Both the position numbers and the translations under genes were made by a program. From contig JAKAAL010000033.1 of assembly GCA_021802375.1 (NCBI GenBank), positions 1-13,382 of the forward strand: a stretch of DNA of 13,382 nucleotides. The letters run 5' to 3'. This stretch comes from Bacillota bacterium. Its GTDB lineage: Bacteria > Bacillota_E > Sulfobacillia > Sulfobacillales > Sulfobacillaceae. The notes beneath the pieces were generated by a model. The model saw only the letters and a list, made by a program, of their open reading frames with translations, was not told where the DNA came from and ran no database searches. Positions 5,924 through 13,369 of this stretch are shown here, piece after piece (positions within the stretch are counted from its first letter, which is position 1; each line of letters begins with the position of its first letter).

Positions 5924-6163
5924 ATAGTACATCCAGAGATTCTCGTGGTGATGCGATCAGGCATTCACCTTTTCAGATTTGGAAATTATTTTTCGGGAGC
6001 CCAAAGAAACTGGTCTAACTATATTGATTATCAACAAAACGTCTCGCAAGCGCTGGCACTGGCGTCACGGGCCTACATCATGGTTCATGGCCGAATGGTA
6101 TTTAAGGGCTCGTCCGGGGAGGCACATCACGCGCTATCAGAAGGATACTTGGCGATGGGGTAG
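5924..6163 (+). pseudogene. livF: Decayed C-terminal fragment of a LivF-type branched-chain amino acid ABC transporter ATPase
   Basis: Three pieces in two frames line up in order with the C-terminal part of LivF ATPases. HPEILVV (5930-5950) matches the strand leading to Walker B, but DEP is lost. FSDLEIIFREPKETGLTILII (from about 5964 to 6032) continues in another frame. After a single-base loss near 6033, EQNVSQALALASRAYIMVHGRMVFKG and the ending EGYLAMG match the H-loop region and C-terminus (family pattern: LLVEQN, then ALA-x-A-x-R-A-Y, then GR-x-V-x-x-G). The N-terminal Walker A and signature regions are not recognisable upstream. The fragment has no ribosome binding site and cannot yield a working protein. 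It may be the relic of an uptake system once linked to the neighbouring catabolic operon. Confidence 0.68.
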
Positions 6164-6193
6164 ATTTTTTGATTAGCATAGAGATAGGTAATC

Positions 6194-6223
6194 TTCACAG
6201 TTGCATATCTTATCGTATATGAT
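6194..6223 (+). promoter_or_regulatory. Candidate promoter of the 4-hydroxyphenylacetate operon
   Basis: TTCACA (6194-6199), 18 bases, then TATGAT (6218-6223). An overlapping alternative is TTGCAT (6201-6206), 18 bases, TAATAT (6225-6230). Either would give a leader of roughly 160 bases before the GntR gene. The -10 overlaps TCGTATATGA (6213-6222), a nearly palindromic sequence of the TCnTATAnGA form. This resembles operators of FCD-type GntR repressors, so it may be an autoregulatory site. Confidence 0.45.
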
Positions 6224-6244
6224 GTAATATTTTATTGAACACAA

Positions 6245-6261
6245 GGGATTATCCTAATCCC
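6245..6261 (+). promoter_or_regulatory. Perfect inverted repeat in the operon leader
   Basis: GGGATTA-TCC-TAATCCC: seven-base arms around three bases, about 20 bases downstream of the candidate -10 and 130 bases before the GntR start. It could be an operator or a 5' hairpin that stabilises the message. No T-run follows, so it is not an intrinsic terminator. Confidence 0.5.
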
Positions 6262-6390
6262 AATCACGAGACGATGCCATCAAGGTTTCTTGAGACAGTC
6301 GGCGTAGTATTGTTGAAAGGAGAACCTCAATCCAGTTCACCATCCTCTCTGTTGGGATGAAAATCTTGTAGGTAAAGGAGTTTATGCCCT

Positions 6391-7056
6391 GTGTCAAAGA
6401 CCGAAGATGTTTATCAAGAATTACGGCGCCGCATTTTATCCGGAGAGTTGGTCGCAGGTTATCGTTTGGTGATTGACGCCTTGGCCCGCGAATTCGGTGT
6501 CAGCCCGATTCCAGTGCGGGAAGCGATTCGTCGCCTAGAAGCGGAAGATTTAGTGGATTTCCAACCCAATGTTGGTGCCCAAGTCAGCCGCATCGATGAA
6601 AAGACCTATGAAGAAGTCTTGACAGTAGAGGCACGATTGGAGGGCTGGGCGACCGCACTCGCCGCACCGCATTTAACCCCCGACGATTATCAGATATTGC
6701 GCACGGTAGCACGGCACATGGACCAAACGCTGGATGACGCCGATTTGCGGACATATGGAGAATTAAACCGTCAATTTCACCAAACGATCCGCCAACGTTG
6801 CCCCAACCGTTATCTGGTGGAACTGATTGCGACGTGTGCGGCAAAATTGGACCGAGTTCGCTCCAATATGTTTACTCTGGTTCCCGAGCGCGCACGGGCA
6901 TCGTTACAAGAACATTATCAAATTTTGCAGTCGCTGGTGGAAAAAGCTCCCGCAGAAGTGCTCGAACGTCTTGTCGAGGGCCATCAGCTACAAACCTTGG
7001 AGTCCTATCGCTCGCATCGCCGGCAACGCCGGCTGACGGCTGTGACGAAGGACTAG
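6391..7056 (+). CDS. GntR-family regulator, FCD subgroup
   Basis: Ligand-responsive transcription factor, probably the local repressor of the operon. The N-terminal winged helix holds VYQELRRRILSGELVAG (7-23) and the recognition region LAREFGVSPIPVREAIRRLE (31-50), the standard GntR pattern. The C-terminal FCD effector domain has N126, H130, H175 and H198 in the usual metal-binding places (NRQFH, EHYQIL, EGHQL). The length of 221 residues is typical. Start GTG 6391 has AAAGGAG at 6374-6380; an ATG at 6384 is out of frame. It is the first gene of the operon, 40 bases before the aldolase gene. By analogy with FCD regulators of catabolic operons, the inducer may be 4-hydroxyphenylacetate or a ring-cleavage intermediate, bound through the metal; this is inference. 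Confidence 0.92.
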   Translation: MSKTEDVYQELRRRILSGELVAGYRLVIDALAREFGVSPIPVREAIRRLEAEDLVDFQPNVGAQVSRIDEKTYEEVLTVEARLEGWATALAAPHLTPDDYQILRTVARHMDQTLDDADLRTYGELNRQFHQTIRQRCPNRYLVELIATCAAKLDRVRSNMFTLVPERARASLQEHYQILQSLVEKAPAEVLERLVEGHQLQTLESYRSHRRQRRLTAVTKD

Positions 7057-7096
7057 GATTAAGCATTACACATGCCAAGAGGAGTGACAACGATAG

Positions 7097-8014
7097 ATGA
7101 AATCCATCCAGGAACGCTTACGCGGTTCCATTACCCCGGTGGTTACACCGTTTACCGATGCCAATCAAGTAGACCATGACACTCTTACGCATCTGATAAA
7201 TTGGCAAATTCAAGAAGGCAGTCATGGCATTTCGGTAACCGGTACGACTGGGGAGCCAAGCTCTTTGACCTTGGACGAGCGCGAAGCCATCTTTCGTACC
7301 ACGGTGGCCACCGTGGCCGGGAGGGTACCGGTACTGTTAGGAAGCGGCAGCACGAATTTAGACGAAACCCTGCGCCTGACTCATAGCGCTGAGATGGCGG
7401 GCGCCGACGGGGTATTGGTTATTGTGCCGTATTACAACCGCCCTTCGCAAGAAGGACTATACCAATATTTTACCACCGTGGCCCGGTCTACCAATTTACC
7501 TATCGTGATTTACAACATCCCAGGGCGCACAGCCACAAATATTGAACCAGCAACGGTGAAGCGGATTTGTCAAGTGGCAGACAACGTCATTGGGATTAAA
7601 GAATCCAACCGTGATTTCGAGCAAGTGACCAAAGTATTACATCTCATGGGTCGGGGCTTTCTCGTCTATTCCGGCATTGAAGCCTTATGCTATCCCATGC
7701 TGACCTTAGGGGGAGCTGGCCACATTAGCGCGACCGCCAACATCTTGCCGCGTCAGGTGGCCGATTTGTACAATTTGGTCGTCCAAGGCGAATGGGAAAG
7801 GGCGCGGGAACTCCACTATTATCTTTATTCTTTAAATGACGCTCTGTTTTGGGAAACCAATCCCGGTCCTCTCAAGGCGGCTTTGGGCATGATGGGCAAA
7901 ATTCGTCCGCATCTCCGACTGCCACTGGCTCCGATTTCTCACGAACATTATCAAGGACTAGAAAAAATTTTACGGAAATATGGGGTATTGCCGGAAGAAG
8001 GAGGGAGTGATTAA
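7097..8014 (+). CDS. dapA: DapA/N-acetylneuraminate lyase-family class I aldolase, probable HpaI replacement
   Basis: A TIM-barrel, Schiff-base pyruvate aldolase of 305 residues. Motifs: TGTTGEPSSLT (48-58), with the paired threonines at 50-51; PYYNRPSQEGLYQYF (111-125); YNIPGRT (139-145), with Y139 as catalytic tyrosine and R144; GIKES (166-170), with K168 as Schiff-base lysine; and GGAGHISATAN (205-215). It is close to genuine dihydrodipicolinate synthase in pattern, so a lysine-biosynthetic role cannot be excluded. Its place in the operon argues for the retro-aldol step that splits 4-hydroxy-2-oxoheptanedioate into pyruvate and succinic semialdehyde, normally done by class II HpaI, which is absent here. 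AGAGGAG precedes the ATG by about 12 bases. Its stop overlaps the next start (TAATG). Confidence 0.85.
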   Translation: MKSIQERLRGSITPVVTPFTDANQVDHDTLTHLINWQIQEGSHGISVTGTTGEPSSLTLDEREAIFRTTVATVAGRVPVLLGSGSTNLDETLRLTHSAEMAGADGVLVIVPYYNRPSQEGLYQYFTTVARSTNLPIVIYNIPGRTATNIEPATVKRICQVADNVIGIKESNRDFEQVTKVLHLMGRGFLVYSGIEALCYPMLTLGGAGHISATANILPRQVADLYNLVVQGEWERARELHYYLYSLNDALFWETNPGPLKAALGMMGKIRPHLRLPLAPISHEHYQGLEKILRKYGVLPEEGGSD

Positions 8015-8766
8015 TGCGGTTAGCACGATTTTTTGCCGAAGGACGCATTAAGTCGGCCCAAGTCATCGACAATGTACTGATAACTCCCGACCATAGGCGC
8101 CTTGAATGGGACCAGGTTCATTGGCTAGCTCCCGTAGAACCGCGAAACATTATTGGCCTAGCCTTGAATTATGGCGGTCACGCGGCGGAATTGGGATTGG
8201 AAGAGCCCCCTGAACCAGCGTTGTTTTTTAAACCGACATCATCGGTGACCGGGCATCAGTCTCCGGTCCAATATCCCGCTGGGGCCACCCATTGTCATTA
8301 CGAAACTGAGGTGGCCGTGGTTATTGGCCGTGAGTGCCGGCGAGTACCGCCGGAACAGGCCCTCGAATATGTTCTGGGGTATACCGTTGCCAATGACTTC
8401 ACCTGCCGCGACTACATCCGCAATACCTTTCGCCCTCCGGTAAGAGCCAAGGGATTTGATACATTCTGCCCGCTAGGCCCTGTCTTGGTGACCGCAGATG
8501 AGATTGGAGACCCCGGCCACTTGGCCATTACTACCCGGGTCAACGGCGTCACCCGGCAGCACGGCAATACCGAGCACCTAATCCACTCTATTCCCGACAT
8601 TATTGGGTATCTCTCGACGTTTATGACCTTGGCCCCTGGCGACGTTATTCTTACTGGCACTCCCGACGGCATTTCGCCCGTGGTGCCCGGGGATCTCATG
8701 GAATGCAGTGTAGAAAAACTGGGTGTATTAACTAACCTGGTTGTTAAGGAGGAGTCTGATTCATGA
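8014..8766 (+). CDS. hpaG: FAH-family protein, HpaG-type isomerase/decarboxylase (single module)
   Basis: Fumarylacetoacetate hydrolase-fold enzyme of 250 residues. Metal ligands are visible as E97 and E99 in HYETEVAVVIG and D128 in TVANDFTCRDY; K146 in RAKGFDTFCPLGP and LTGTPDGI near the C-terminus complete the family pattern. Homologues in this pathway (HpaG/HpcE) decarboxylate 5-oxopent-3-ene-1,2,5-tricarboxylate and isomerise 2-hydroxyhepta-2,4-dienedioate. In E. coli the protein is a tandem of two such modules (about 430 residues); here only one is present, so it may do one step or, as a homodimer, both. The start ATG 8014 overlaps the preceding stop and has a strong GGAGG. Its own stop overlaps hpaE as ATGA. 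The exact reaction is uncertain. Confidence 0.85.
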   Translation: MRLARFFAEGRIKSAQVIDNVLITPDHRRLEWDQVHWLAPVEPRNIIGLALNYGGHAAELGLEEPPEPALFFKPTSSVTGHQSPVQYPAGATHCHYETEVAVVIGRECRRVPPEQALEYVLGYTVANDFTCRDYIRNTFRPPVRAKGFDTFCPLGPVLVTADEIGDPGHLAITTRVNGVTRQHGNTEHLIHSIPDIIGYLSTFMTLAPGDVILTGTPDGISPVVPGDLMECSVEKLGVLTNLVVKEESDS

Positions 8767-10256
8767 CCCGGAACGATACACTAGCATTGGTGCCCCATAA
8801 AATTCGTCATTTCATCAATGGAGAATTTGTGGACAACAGCGATGCCTGGTTTGATGATTGGGATCCTGCCACTAATCAACCGCTGACTCAGGTAGCGTCA
8901 GGAGACGTCGCGGCGGTGGATAAGGCGGTGCGTGCTGCACGGGAGGCATTTTTTGTGGTGTGGCGCGATATGCCCGGCCGGGAACGCGCACGATACTTGA
9001 ATCGCATTGCCGACGGCATGATCCAGGACCGGGAGGCTTTGGCTTCTCTGGAAACATTGGATACCGGCATCCCCATTGGACAAACCTTGGGCCAAATCGA
9101 ACGAGCGGCAGAGAATTTTCGGTTCTTTGCCGAAATGGCGACACGTATGACCGGAGAAGCCTTCCCCAACCCGCCTCACTTTCAAAACTATGCCATTCGT
9201 CAACCCGTGGGGGTGGCGGGTTTGATTACTCCCTGGAACACGCCCTTAATGCTGGAAACCTGGAAAATTGCCCCTTGTTTGGCATCTGGTGATACGGCGG
9301 TACTGAAGCCCGCCGAGTGGTCTCCGATTACCGCAGAACGTTTGAGCCGCATTATCCAGGAAGCCGATTTGCCTCCCGGGGTGTTTAACGTGATCCACGG
9401 ACTCGGCGAGACTGCGGGAGCGGCATTGGTTTCCCATCCCGATGTACCGCTGATTTCGTTCACCGGTGAAACCACTACGGGTCAAGAAATCTTGCGCAAC
9501 GGCGCCCAGTACTTAAAACGGTTTTCCATGGAATTGGGCGGGAAATCACCAGTTATCGTCTTTGAGGATGCAGATTTTGACCGTGCGCTAGACGCGACCT
9601 TGTTTGGCATGTTTACGTTAAATGGAGAACGCTGCACGGCGGGTTCTCGATTATTGATCCAAGACAGCATCGCGGATCGTTTTGAAGCGGCGCTAGCGGA
9701 GCGCATCCGCCGAGTCCGCGTAGGCAATCCATTTGATGAAACAACCGAACTGGGTCCTTTGATTCACGCGGAGCATTGGCAACGGGTCAAAAGTTATATT
9801 GACCTGGCTGAATCTGAAGGTTTTCAGGTGGTCGTTGGAGGGAATCGTCCATCTGGATGGCTTCAGGGAAATTTCTTAGAAGCGACTTTGTTAACGAAGG
9901 TTCTTCCCTACATGCGGGTAGCGCAGGAAGAAATCTTTGGCCCTGTTCTGACGGTGCTTCGGTTTCACGATGAAGCAGAGGCCATGGCCATGGCCAACCA
10001 GGTTCGCTACGGACTTGCTGCCTATGTCTGGACACGCGACGTGGCTCGGGCGAATCGGGTGTCGCAAGCAGTAGAATCTGGCATGGTGTGGCTGAACTCA
10101 CACAATGTACGGGATCTGCGGACACCGTTTGGCGGATCCAAGTGGAGTGGCATTGGCCGTGAAGGCGGTGTCTATAGCTTTGATTTCTACACCGAATGGA
10201 AAACCGTCCACGTGGCTTTGGGCACCCATCCCATTCCACGGGTGGGCACCTCGTGA
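8763..10256 (+). CDS. hpaE: 5-carboxymethyl-2-hydroxymuconate semialdehyde dehydrogenase
   Basis: NAD-dependent aldehyde dehydrogenase of 497 residues that oxidises the ring-cleavage product to the dicarboxylic acid. Motifs: TPWN 156-159; FTGETTTG 233-240; MELGGKSP 256-263, with E257 as general base; NGERCTAGSR 287-296, with C291 as nucleophile; and EEIFGPVLTV 389-398. The C-terminal run RTPFGGSKWSGIGREGG followed by YSFDFYTEWKTVHVALG is distinctive of HpaE rather than of ALDHs in general. ATG 8763 overlaps the hpaG stop (ATGA), with AAGGAGG upstream, which implies coupled translation. A gap of 36 bases separates it from hpaB. Confidence 0.93.
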   Translation: MTRNDTLALVPHKIRHFINGEFVDNSDAWFDDWDPATNQPLTQVASGDVAAVDKAVRAAREAFFVVWRDMPGRERARYLNRIADGMIQDREALASLETLDTGIPIGQTLGQIERAAENFRFFAEMATRMTGEAFPNPPHFQNYAIRQPVGVAGLITPWNTPLMLETWKIAPCLASGDTAVLKPAEWSPITAERLSRIIQEADLPPGVFNVIHGLGETAGAALVSHPDVPLISFTGETTTGQEILRNGAQYLKRFSMELGGKSPVIVFEDADFDRALDATLFGMFTLNGERCTAGSRLLIQDSIADRFEAALAERIRRVRVGNPFDETTELGPLIHAEHWQRVKSYIDLAESEGFQVVVGGNRPSGWLQGNFLEATLLTKVLPYMRVAQEEIFGPVLTVLRFHDEAEAMAMANQVRYGLAAYVWTRDVARANRVSQAVESGMVWLNSHNVRDLRTPFGGSKWSGIGREGGVYSFDFYTEWKTVHVALGTHPIPRVGTS

Positions 10257-10292
10257 TTCAACAGTAACATCAAAACTTAAGGGGGATTTTTC

Positions 10293-11771
10293 ATGGGAAT
10301 TCGTACCGGACAGCAATATCTAAATGACCTAGATGGCGCTGTACGCGATCTATGGATTGATGGCGAGAAGGTAGAGGGAAAAATTACGGAACATCCGGCG
10401 TTTCGCAATATAGCTCAATCCATGGCACATCTTTATGACATGCAGCATGATCCGCATTTGCAGCCGGACATGACGTACCGATCGCCTTCGACCGGCAATC
10501 TAGTAGGACTCTCCTTTATGCAGCCGCACACGAAAGAAGATCTGGCCCGACGGCGAACCATGATGCAGCACTGGGCCCGTTACGCCCACGGAATGATGGG
10601 ACGCGCACCCGATTATCTCAATAGCGAACTCATGGCGATTGCCGCCGCGGCGCCTTTTTTTGGCACGGAAGATTCGCGCTATAGCGATAATGTCCGCAAA
10701 TACTACGAATATGTGCGTGAAAATGATCTATGCTTGACACATACCTTGATTTTGCCCCAAGCCAACCGGGGGGTATCAGCGGCACAGCAGGCGGATCCGT
10801 ATCTGGCCGCCCGCGTCGTGGAAAAAACCTCGGAGGGGGTCATTATCCGCGGAGCTCGAATGTTAGCCACTTTGCCGTTAGCTGATGAAATTCTGGTTTT
10901 TCCCTCAACAGTGATACGCAATAACGAGGAAGACCGACCCTACGCGTTTGCTTTTGCATTGCCGCTTTCGACCCCGGGACTGCGGCTGATTTGCCGGGAA
11001 ACCTTTGATTATGGCAAGTCCCACTTTGACCACCCGTTAGGATCCCGCTTTGAAGAAATGGATGCCGTGGTGGTGTTTCATGATGTATTAGTGCCATGGG
11101 AACGGATCTTTGTGTTGGAAGATGGCGACCTATGCAATAAGCTGTATGCGGATACAGATGCCACACCGCACATGACCCATCAGGTGATCGTTAAAAATAC
11201 GGCGAAAGCCGAGTTTGTCCTCGGCGTGACGAGTCTTATCGTGGACACTATTGGCATTGAGCAATTCCAACACGTGCAGGAGAAAGTGGCAGAAGTGGTG
11301 ATTGCGCTGGAAACTATGAAGGCTTTTTTGGTGGCCAGTGAAACCAATGCCAAGTTAAACCAATGGGGGATCATGACTCCTGACTGGACGCCTTTGAATA
11401 TTGCCCGCAATACATTCCCTAAAGTGTATCCGCGTTTGGTGGAGATTGTGCAGCAGTTGGCAGCCGGCGGATTGATGGCGATCCCGTCGGAAAGAGATTT
11501 TACTAATCCAGAGCTGAGACCCGACATTGATCGGTTTTATCAAGCCAAGAACACCAGTGCAGTGGATCGGACCCGGCTCTTTCGACTGGCTTGGGATACG
11601 GCTATCTCTACCTTTGGCAATCGGCAAGTACTGTACGAACGCTTCTTCTTCGGAGACCCGGTCCGTATGGCCGGAGCATTGTACCACAACTATGACAAGG
11701 AGCCGGCAAAACAACTGATTCGGGATTTGCTGAATGAAACCCCGGATCCCCTATTAGGACAGGAGGGATAG
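10293..11771 (+). CDS. hpaB: 4-hydroxyphenylacetate 3-monooxygenase, oxygenase component
   Basis: FAD-dependent large component of the two-component monooxygenase; it converts 4-hydroxyphenylacetate to homoprotocatechuate using reduced FAD made by HpaC. 492 residues, with an acyl-CoA-dehydrogenase-like fold. Hallmarks: MGIRTGQQYLNDL at the N-terminus; GRAPDYLNSEL with R104 and Y108; H150 in LTHTLILPQ; IIRGARMLATLPLADEI; and VPWERIFV. R104, Y108 and H150 are my matches for the substrate-contacting Arg, Tyr and His of Thermus HpaB; the size also fits the Thermus type better than the 520-residue E. coli enzyme. The ATG has GGGGGA seven bases upstream. AGGAGGG at its end serves hpaD. Related phenol hydroxylases in the same family are the alternative, but the neighbours favour HpaB. 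Confidence 0.93.
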   Translation: MGIRTGQQYLNDLDGAVRDLWIDGEKVEGKITEHPAFRNIAQSMAHLYDMQHDPHLQPDMTYRSPSTGNLVGLSFMQPHTKEDLARRRTMMQHWARYAHGMMGRAPDYLNSELMAIAAAAPFFGTEDSRYSDNVRKYYEYVRENDLCLTHTLILPQANRGVSAAQQADPYLAARVVEKTSEGVIIRGARMLATLPLADEILVFPSTVIRNNEEDRPYAFAFALPLSTPGLRLICRETFDYGKSHFDHPLGSRFEEMDAVVVFHDVLVPWERIFVLEDGDLCNKLYADTDATPHMTHQVIVKNTAKAEFVLGVTSLIVDTIGIEQFQHVQEKVAEVVIALETMKAFLVASETNAKLNQWGIMTPDWTPLNIARNTFPKVYPRLVEIVQQLAAGGLMAIPSERDFTNPELRPDIDRFYQAKNTSAVDRTRLFRLAWDTAISTFGNRQVLYERFFFGDPVRMAGALYHNYDKEPAKQLIRDLLNETPDPLLGQEG

Positions 11772-11774
11772 TCC

Positions 11775-12767
11775 ATGGGTGGCAACGCATTCAATGTGCT
11801 GCGAACGCACCATGTCGAGTATCGGGTGACCGATTTGGATCGCGCCCAAGCATTTTATGTCGACGCGGTCGGGCTTACGGTGACCGAACGCGATGCCGAT
11901 CGTCTCTATTTACGAGGCCTCGAAGATCGGACGCACCATAACCTGATACTGCGACAGGCTTCGGAACCTGGCGTGGCTCATGTGGGATTTCGCGTCTCCA
12001 GCGAAAACGATCTAGATGTCGTAGCCCAATATCTCGGGACACTGGGAGTTGACGTGTACTGGGAGATCGGTGTAGAGCGGGCGCTCGGCCGTGTGCTGCG
12101 GGCGCAAGACCCCTTCGGTTTCCCGATAGAATTTTTTTATCAAGTCGACCAGGTACCGTGGTTGCTGCAGCGGTTCGAGCAATATCGGGGTGCCGAGGTG
12201 ATGCGGCTAGACCATGTCAACTATATTACTCCCCACGTGGAGGAGGCGGCGCACTGGTATCAAGAACACTTGGGATTTCAAATGAGTGAGTATACCGTCA
12301 GTGTGGAAAATGGCAAAGACCGACTTTGGGGGGCATGGCTGCATCGCAAGCAAACATCGCATGATCTGGCTATATCCAACGGCAAAGGGCCACGGTTCCA
12401 CCATGCCTCCTTTATTGCTTCATCAAAAGATCAGATCTTGGCGGCGGCGGATCGTCTGGCCGCGCTTGGCTATGTGGACAACATCGAACGCGGGCCGGGA
12501 CGCCACGGAACCACTAACGCCTTCTTTTTGTACTTAAGAGATCCGGATGGCAACCGCATTGAACTTTTTACCGGCGACTATTTACTGGCAGATCCTGACT
12601 GGGAGCCAATACGGTGGGATCTCGACGATCCACAAAGACAAACGTTTTGGGGAGCACCAGCTCCAAAGCGGTGGTTTGATGAATCGATGGTCACTTTTGA
12701 TTGGAACGAAAACCCCATGCCGACAACGAATCCGATATTGCCGGATCGACCGATTATGGTCGATTAG
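11775..12767 (+). CDS. hpaD: Homoprotocatechuate 2,3-dioxygenase (extradiol, type I)
   Basis: Opens the ring of 3,4-dihydroxyphenylacetate between C2 and C3, giving 5-carboxymethyl-2-hydroxymuconate semialdehyde. Two vicinal-oxygen-chelate (glyoxalase-like) halves are visible: an N-terminal one from about 11 and a catalytic one from about 145. Against the well-studied Brevibacterium enzyme, the metal ligands correspond to H147 (RLDHVN), H210 (RFHHASF) and E263 (RIELFTGDY). The second-sphere residues are H196 (SHDLAI), H244 (GPGRHG) and Y253 (FFLYLRDPDG). All are present, so it should be active. The metal could be Fe(II) or Mn(II); this cannot be read from the sequence. The C-terminus is about 35 residues shorter than in the Brevibacterium protein. 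ATG 11775 is three bases after the hpaB stop. Confidence 0.93.
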   Translation: MGGNAFNVLRTHHVEYRVTDLDRAQAFYVDAVGLTVTERDADRLYLRGLEDRTHHNLILRQASEPGVAHVGFRVSSENDLDVVAQYLGTLGVDVYWEIGVERALGRVLRAQDPFGFPIEFFYQVDQVPWLLQRFEQYRGAEVMRLDHVNYITPHVEEAAHWYQEHLGFQMSEYTVSVENGKDRLWGAWLHRKQTSHDLAISNGKGPRFHHASFIASSKDQILAAADRLAALGYVDNIERGPGRHGTTNAFFLYLRDPDGNRIELFTGDYLLADPDWEPIRWDLDDPQRQTFWGAPAPKRWFDESMVTFDWNENPMPTTNPILPDRPIMVD

Positions 12768-12795
12768 GGCATAGCCCAGGGAGGGATCGATCCAG

Positions 12796-13296
12796 ATGAA
12801 CCATTTCATAGACCGACAGCGGAACTTTCGCCAGGCCTGTAGTAAATTTGCGACCGGTATTACGGTGATTATGGCCAAACAAGGATCGGAAATTCACGGG
12901 ATGACTGCTAATGCATTTATGTCCGTGTCGCTGGATCCGTTGTTGGTGGCGGTATCGGTGAGCAATGTGAGCCAAATGCACCGCTATTTGGCGTCCCCAG
13001 ATGCGGTGTTTACCATTAGTATCTTGCATTCAGGGCAGAAGCTGGTCTCCGAAATCTTTGGCCGTCGGCAGCATCATCCCGAAGCCCAACCGCAGTTGGC
13101 TGCAGTGTTGGGAGGAGTTCCCGTGGTGCATGACGCGGCCGCATGGTTTTTATGCCAAAAAGATCAAGGGATCGTGGCCGGAGACCACACCATTATTATT
13201 GGGCGTGTTCAGGACTTTGGGGAGCAAGAACACCATACCCCGCTCATTTTTTACCGGGGGGCAATATTTTTCTCAGCTAGGTGTGGAGCAAGATGA
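12796..13296 (+). CDS. hpaC: Flavin reductase HpaC, C-terminus frameshifted as read
   Basis: Small component of the 4-hydroxyphenylacetate monooxygenase system; it uses NAD(P)H to reduce FAD for HpaB. It is a flavin-reductase split-barrel protein with FRQACSKFATGITVI (11-25), HGMTANAFMSVSLDP (34-48) and AGDHTIIIGRV (128-138). GGGAGG lies about nine bases upstream of ATG 12796. As read, the protein has 166 residues and ends YRG-AIFFSARCGAR. The natural ending lies one frame over: dropping one base from the run of six G at 13256-13261 gives YRG-QYFSQLGVEQDEM and onward to a stop at 13325-13327, a 176-residue protein. The core is intact, so the protein may still work. A sequencing error, a real mutation or slippage are all possible. 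Confidence 0.88.
   Translation: MNHFIDRQRNFRQACSKFATGITVIMAKQGSEIHGMTANAFMSVSLDPLLVAVSVSNVSQMHRYLASPDAVFTISILHSGQKLVSEIFGRRQHHPEAQPQLAAVLGGVPVVHDAAAWFLCQKDQGIVAGDHTIIIGRVQDFGEQEHHTPLIFYRGAIFFSARCGAR
13256..13261 (+). other. G6 homopolymer at the hpaC frameshift point
   Basis: Six consecutive G. Loss of one joins the hpaC reading frame to the family-like C-terminal sequence ending at 13327. A T6 run (13247-13252) lies just before, but a shift there would spoil the FYRG motif, so the G run is the better site. Confidence 0.65.
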
Positions 13297-13352
13297 GATG
13301 GTGGAGTTTTTCTTATTAGAACAATAAGCACTATGACATCTAATATGAAGAT

Positions 13353-13369
13353 TGGGGCATCAGGCCCCA
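13353..13369 (+). terminator. Candidate terminator hairpin after the hpa operon
   Basis: TGGGGC-ATCAG-GCCCCA: a perfect six-base-pair GC-rich stem with a five-base loop, 26 bases after the extended hpaC stop. Only two T follow before CCC, so it would be a weak intrinsic terminator. The window ends 13 bases later. Confidence 0.4.

Noticed and set aside
5646..5956. Two abutting minus-strand open segments (5813-5956 and 5646-5822) that read like a frameshifted gene fragment of about 100 residues, including WMYYAMGTGRPAKTVMAPF and RDYLYYVKFPAFWDAIS
   Set aside because: Codon use looks gene-like, but I recognise no family, open runs of this length occur by chance, and the upper end overlaps the plus-strand livF relic.
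6330..6357. Possible hairpin CATCC/GGATG in the GntR leader, considered as part of a riboswitch or T-box
   Set aside because: Only five base pairs with a long loop, no T-box sequence or specifier pattern, and no terminator-antiterminator pair.
4708..6390. Search for insertion-sequence ends, tRNA genes, CRISPR repeats or toxin-antitoxin pairs in the gene-poor stretch
   Set aside because: No terminal inverted repeats, transposase motifs, cloverleaf pattern or regularly spaced repeats were found by eye.
9233..9240. HpaE FTGET in place of the textbook FTGST
   Set aside because: FTGET is common in this dehydrogenase subgroup, so it is not unusual.
9787..10239. 150-codon minus-strand open frame within hpaE
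   Set aside because: It is antisense to the conserved C-terminal half of HpaE; its composition is rich in Pro, Arg and Gln, with no motif.
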